In this document: positions 61,707-64,000 of the stretch, piece by piece
How the letters are laid out: every line of letters starts with the position of its first letter
How positions within the stretch are numbered: position 1 is the first letter of the stretch
Origin: Archegozetes longisetosus
Taxonomy: Eukaryota > Arthropoda > Arachnida > Sarcoptiformes > Trhypochthoniidae
Length of the DNA stretch: 64,000 nucleotides
Reading direction: 5' to 3'
Assembly (NCBI GenBank): GCA_018873245.2
Contig: JAEMBT020000009.1
Location: forward strand, 2,146,001-2,210,000
Translations under genes and position numbers: made by a program
The notes under the pieces: model-generated
Databases searched by the model: none
What the model was told of the DNA's origin: nothing
Seen by the model: the letters and a program-made list of their open reading frames with translations, nothing else

Positions 61707-62128
61707 TATTATCAACTTATTGATAATAGAAGTTTATTATTAATATCGGTTATTGCCAGCTGTTTTAGCTGCACCGACAGGTTGGCATTAAACGGGTTTC
61801 ACTATATTGTGAGTGCATAAAATATTTCGCACTCACAAGTTATCAGTTATTGATAGGACTCAAGGTCCTGTCTAAATTTAGAACTATAAACAAACGTTTT
61901 TCTGAATCCGGGCTATTTTCGGATTCAGAAATACGTGTGTAAACAACTCATTGGTCACTTATCAATAAGTGATCTTTGAATTCCTATAGCTGATCATATA
62001 GCTGGTCACGTAGCTGGTCAGCAACAAATGATCAGCAAATAACACTGTTCGATGAACACGTGATTTTGGCCTCAACTTCAAACGTATTTAAGGAGACGTT
62101 TGAGTTGAGGAAAGGGGAGTTCGTGTTC
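61707..62128. other. Cluster of consecutive perfect or near-perfect hairpins
   Basis: Within ~420 bp: 9-bp stem 61707-61728; CAGCT/AGCTG 61757-61771; 10-bp stem TTGTGAGTGC/GCACTCACAA 61807-61838; GATAGGAC/GTCCTGTC 61852-61872 (one G-T pair); 12-bp stem around TTCTGAATCCG/CGGATTCAGAA 61899-61931; CACTTAT/ATAAGTG 61956-61971; GCTGATCA/TGATCAGC 61989-62036 enclosing three 12-bp TAGCTGGTCA-type repeats; and a compound hairpin 62054-62128 (GAACACG/CGTGTTC outside, a 15-bp stem with one bulge inside). The first two lie inside the Fanzor element, the rest start directly after its TA border. AATAAA follows at 62178-62183. Could be a structured RNA or the U3/R-like part of a solo LTR; neither is established. 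Confidence 0.7.
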
Positions 62129-63643
62129 GTGTCCAGCTCGAGAATAGCTGTTCTAATGTACATTTTTTGTGAAATTCAATAAAGCAGTTTTATGCAAAGT
62201 GTTGTGTTCATTCTTTTCATTTACTAAGTGTGCGAAATTAAAGAAAAGTGCAGTGTACTCAATCCAAAGAGGCAGTTGCACTTACAATATGTCAAAATTA
62301 AGTTGAGTACAGCTTCCAATCAAATATCTTTGTCATACAGAAAAGTATATATTAATATGTTAAAATAGTTTTTAGTACTTTAGATTTGATTTTATATAAT
62401 TAAGATAGTATTTTTCGGTTTAGTACTGAATTTCGTTGGAAAAATCGACGGAACTGGGTTTGGTTTTCCGGTCTTAAACTGGAGAAAGCCAAAACAGTAA
62501 TAGCGGTCGGCTTGCAAAAAGTTTGTCCATAACACACTTTTGAGTAACCGAAAGGTCATTAAACAAAATTCTTGATGTTATGACCAATCAAACAACCTGT
62601 CTGGACGTTAATTCACTAAAAAATACAGAATTTTATACTTTAATGGAGGTATAGAAGGATTCTTTGACGACTACTAGAGCAACCCATTTATTTTCATTGT
62701 CTTTTTGTTATCACAACGTAAACCTTGCACTACGTGACTAAAGACCGAAACAAACCGAAAAATTTTATTATCTTTAATAAACCGAATAATACTGCCGATT
62801 TTTAATTTTTCTAAAACTGAAAAGTATCTATATATAAAGTTATATTAACATTTGTATTTGAAACTTTATCCCAAAAACTTATGTAAGGTAGAGAAAGCGA
62901 AATACAGTGTAATAATTATAAACTTATAACTTTAATTATTAAAGTTAAAGCCGAAAAGCAATGTAACTGTAATAACATTTATTTCATTCTTTGGTTCATA
63001 AATTGGAACAATTTTAGCGTTTATTCATGAATTTTGGATCTAGCGCCAAGAGTGTCACTGCGATATAAAATTAAGTTATCAAATGAAAAGCTATCTATTA
63101 GCTGATTTTTTATTGAAAATTTATTAATCTTCGACCGCTTCAAAGATTATAGTCAAAATTTTATTTTACGATAGATGTTCAATTTTAGAAAATATGCAAT
63201 TTTTAAAAATTTTATTCTAGATTGATTTCTGTTGAATAACCTAATTGACTATCAGTTTAAATAAATACTTTGTATGGAAACAATTATTAATTACAGTACA
63301 AAGTTTTTTAAGCATATGTGACAGTTTTTCACGTGGTTGAAAGCTAAAAACTTTTAAGTCGTATAATAAAGAAAATATTTGCGCTTTGTACCCAGCGAAG
63401 TGATTCTCTGTTATTGTCATAGATATAAGGAATATAAGCATTGTTAGGATAGCTAATCATAGTTTATTATATCTGGTTATTAGATAACTTCAATCATAAT
63501 ATCTATCCCTAAGCAGTTAAAATGTTATAGAAAAAATGCCAGACATATACAAAATAAAAAATTCTTTTAATAAAACTTACAATAAAACCTATAGACAAGA
63601 AAACCCTGAGATTCTGTTAAAGATTTGAGAAAATGAACACTTT
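62129..63643. other. Intergenic sequence, no gene recognised
   Basis: AT-rich. CGGTTT/AACCG motifs cluster at 62415-62500 and 62745-62810 in roughly inverted arrangement, hinting at an eroded TIR element, but ends could not be defined. Confidence 0.45.
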
Positions 63644-63960
63644 TTAGGATCTATGAGATTTTTTCAAATGAAATCTTATAGTCTGATGTGAAGAAAATCT
63701 TTCATTCATGTCAAGAAACTCACAAATGACTGGCTTTTCACCCGTTTCAACATATGAGCCTTAAGCGGGCCTTTTGTCTGAAACTATTTACACTGAGGCC
63801 ACGAACGCTTCCACAGCTTTTCTCCAGTATGTCTGTACTTATGGCCAACTAATCCTTGTTTATTAGATGTCATAAACTCACATCCAGACCAATCGCGCTT
63901 ATGTGATTTTTAATTGTATGAACGCGTCGGTGTCCTCGAAGTCATTGAAAACAAATCAAT
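63644..63960 (-). pseudogene. Degenerate C2H2 zinc-finger remnant
   Basis: Reading the minus strand, pieces of about four fingers appear in shifting frames: LRGHRRVHT (near 63930), a finger with GCEFMTSNKQGLVGHKYRHTGEK (split here as GCEFMTSNKQ and LVGHKYRHTGEK), a third with WPQC, an in-frame TAG, then FQTKGPLKAHM, and a fourth with TGEKPVICEF and RFHLKKSH before a TAA at 63646-63644. The HTGEK linkers identify a C2H2 transcription-factor-type array. A Cys codon has become CGC, about four bases are lost before the last TGEKP, and stops intervene, so it is non-functional. It may continue beyond the right edge. Confidence 0.75.
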
Positions 63961-64000
63961 AGAAAAGATTTTTTACAAATTTCTTTCTAGCTAAATGGAT

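Larger units (their letters stand above)
57669..61804. mobile_element. TA-flanked TIR element carrying a Fanzor1 gene
   Basis: Left end CAGTAAAACCCATTTAACGT... (57669-57694) and right end, read inwards, TAGTGAAACCCGTTTAATGC... (61804-61779) agree at 20 of 26 positions, and all six differences are transitions. TA stands at both outer borders (57667-57668 and 61805-61806). The ends resemble pogo/Tigger-type termini of the IS630-Tc1-mariner group, close in style to the MITE at 47118-47614. The interior (4.1 kb) holds the Fanzor gene on the minus strand, a 77-bp triplicated repeat, and hairpin-rich sequence, but no recognisable transposase. It could be a non-autonomous carrier. The alternative is that the two ends belong to different related elements. 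Confidence 0.6.

Noticed and set aside
61785..62290. Possible solo LTR (TATTTAAGG, AATAAA, hairpin-rich U3)
   Set aside because: No defined TG...CA ends, target duplication, primer-binding site or internal retroelement coding was found, so it is described as a hairpin cluster only.
62410..62810. Inverted CGGTTT/AACCG clusters suggesting another TIR element
   Set aside because: Ends and target duplication could not be located; similarity is diffuse.

Overview
The window is a strongly AT-rich animal genomic segment. It has spliced genes with GT..AG introns, interstitial TTAGG/CCTAA repeats (the arthropod telomere unit), many short simple repeats and many terminal-inverted-repeat (TIR) elements. 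Protein content (SCAR/WAVE, a BTB-BACK-PHR protein, a tandem DEG/ENaC family) and base composition suggest an arthropod, most plausibly a mite. That last step is inference; no marker in the window fixes the taxon.

Positions 1-29.5 kb are almost gene-free. They hold minisatellites, microsatellites, CCTAA-type arrays, a hAT-like MITE with an 8-bp target duplication (1386-2229), a long hairpin resembling a microRNA precursor (20327-20447), and two short related minus-strand coding exons (12467-12671 and 26495-26692) that may be alternative first exons of a gene running left out of the window.

Positions 29.5-37.4 kb are the ordinary gene region on the plus strand: an intronless BTB-BACK-PHR gene (29512-31296) and a four-exon SCAR/WAVE gene (32530-37341) with its WAVE homology domain, basic region, Q-rich and proline-rich linkers, WH2 and acidic tail.

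Positions 39-57.6 kb hold three tandem intronless DEG/ENaC-family genes (A 42301-44784, B 49919-52262, C 55146-57455). Each polypeptide carries two complete DEG/ENaC modules in series (TM1-ectodomain-TM2, twice), each module with a G-x-S pore signature. A has one short scrambled segment, B is clearly decayed, and C is open except for a late frameshift. B and C lie in a recent ~3.3-kb segmental duplication. Between and around the genes sit two large foldback inverted repeats, a mariner-like element, a pogo-like MITE, a TTAA-flanked MITE, and an element built of GGACAATTCGTCC-like sub-repeats.

Positions 57.7-61.8 kb are the most interesting part: a TA-flanked element with 26-bp TIRs that carries a Fanzor1-type gene, a eukaryotic relative of TnpB/Cas12 RNA-guided nucleases. 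The Fanzor keeps an N-terminal Cys motif, RuvC-I Asp, RuvC-II Glu, the C-terminal zinc ribbon and RuvC-III Asp, but is broken by about four small indels, at least three of them losses of one base in A-runs. Its expected guide-RNA region lies between the stop codon and the left TIR. Just beyond the right TIR is a dense run of perfect hairpins (61807-62128). The window ends in a degenerate C2H2 zinc-finger remnant (63644-63960, minus).
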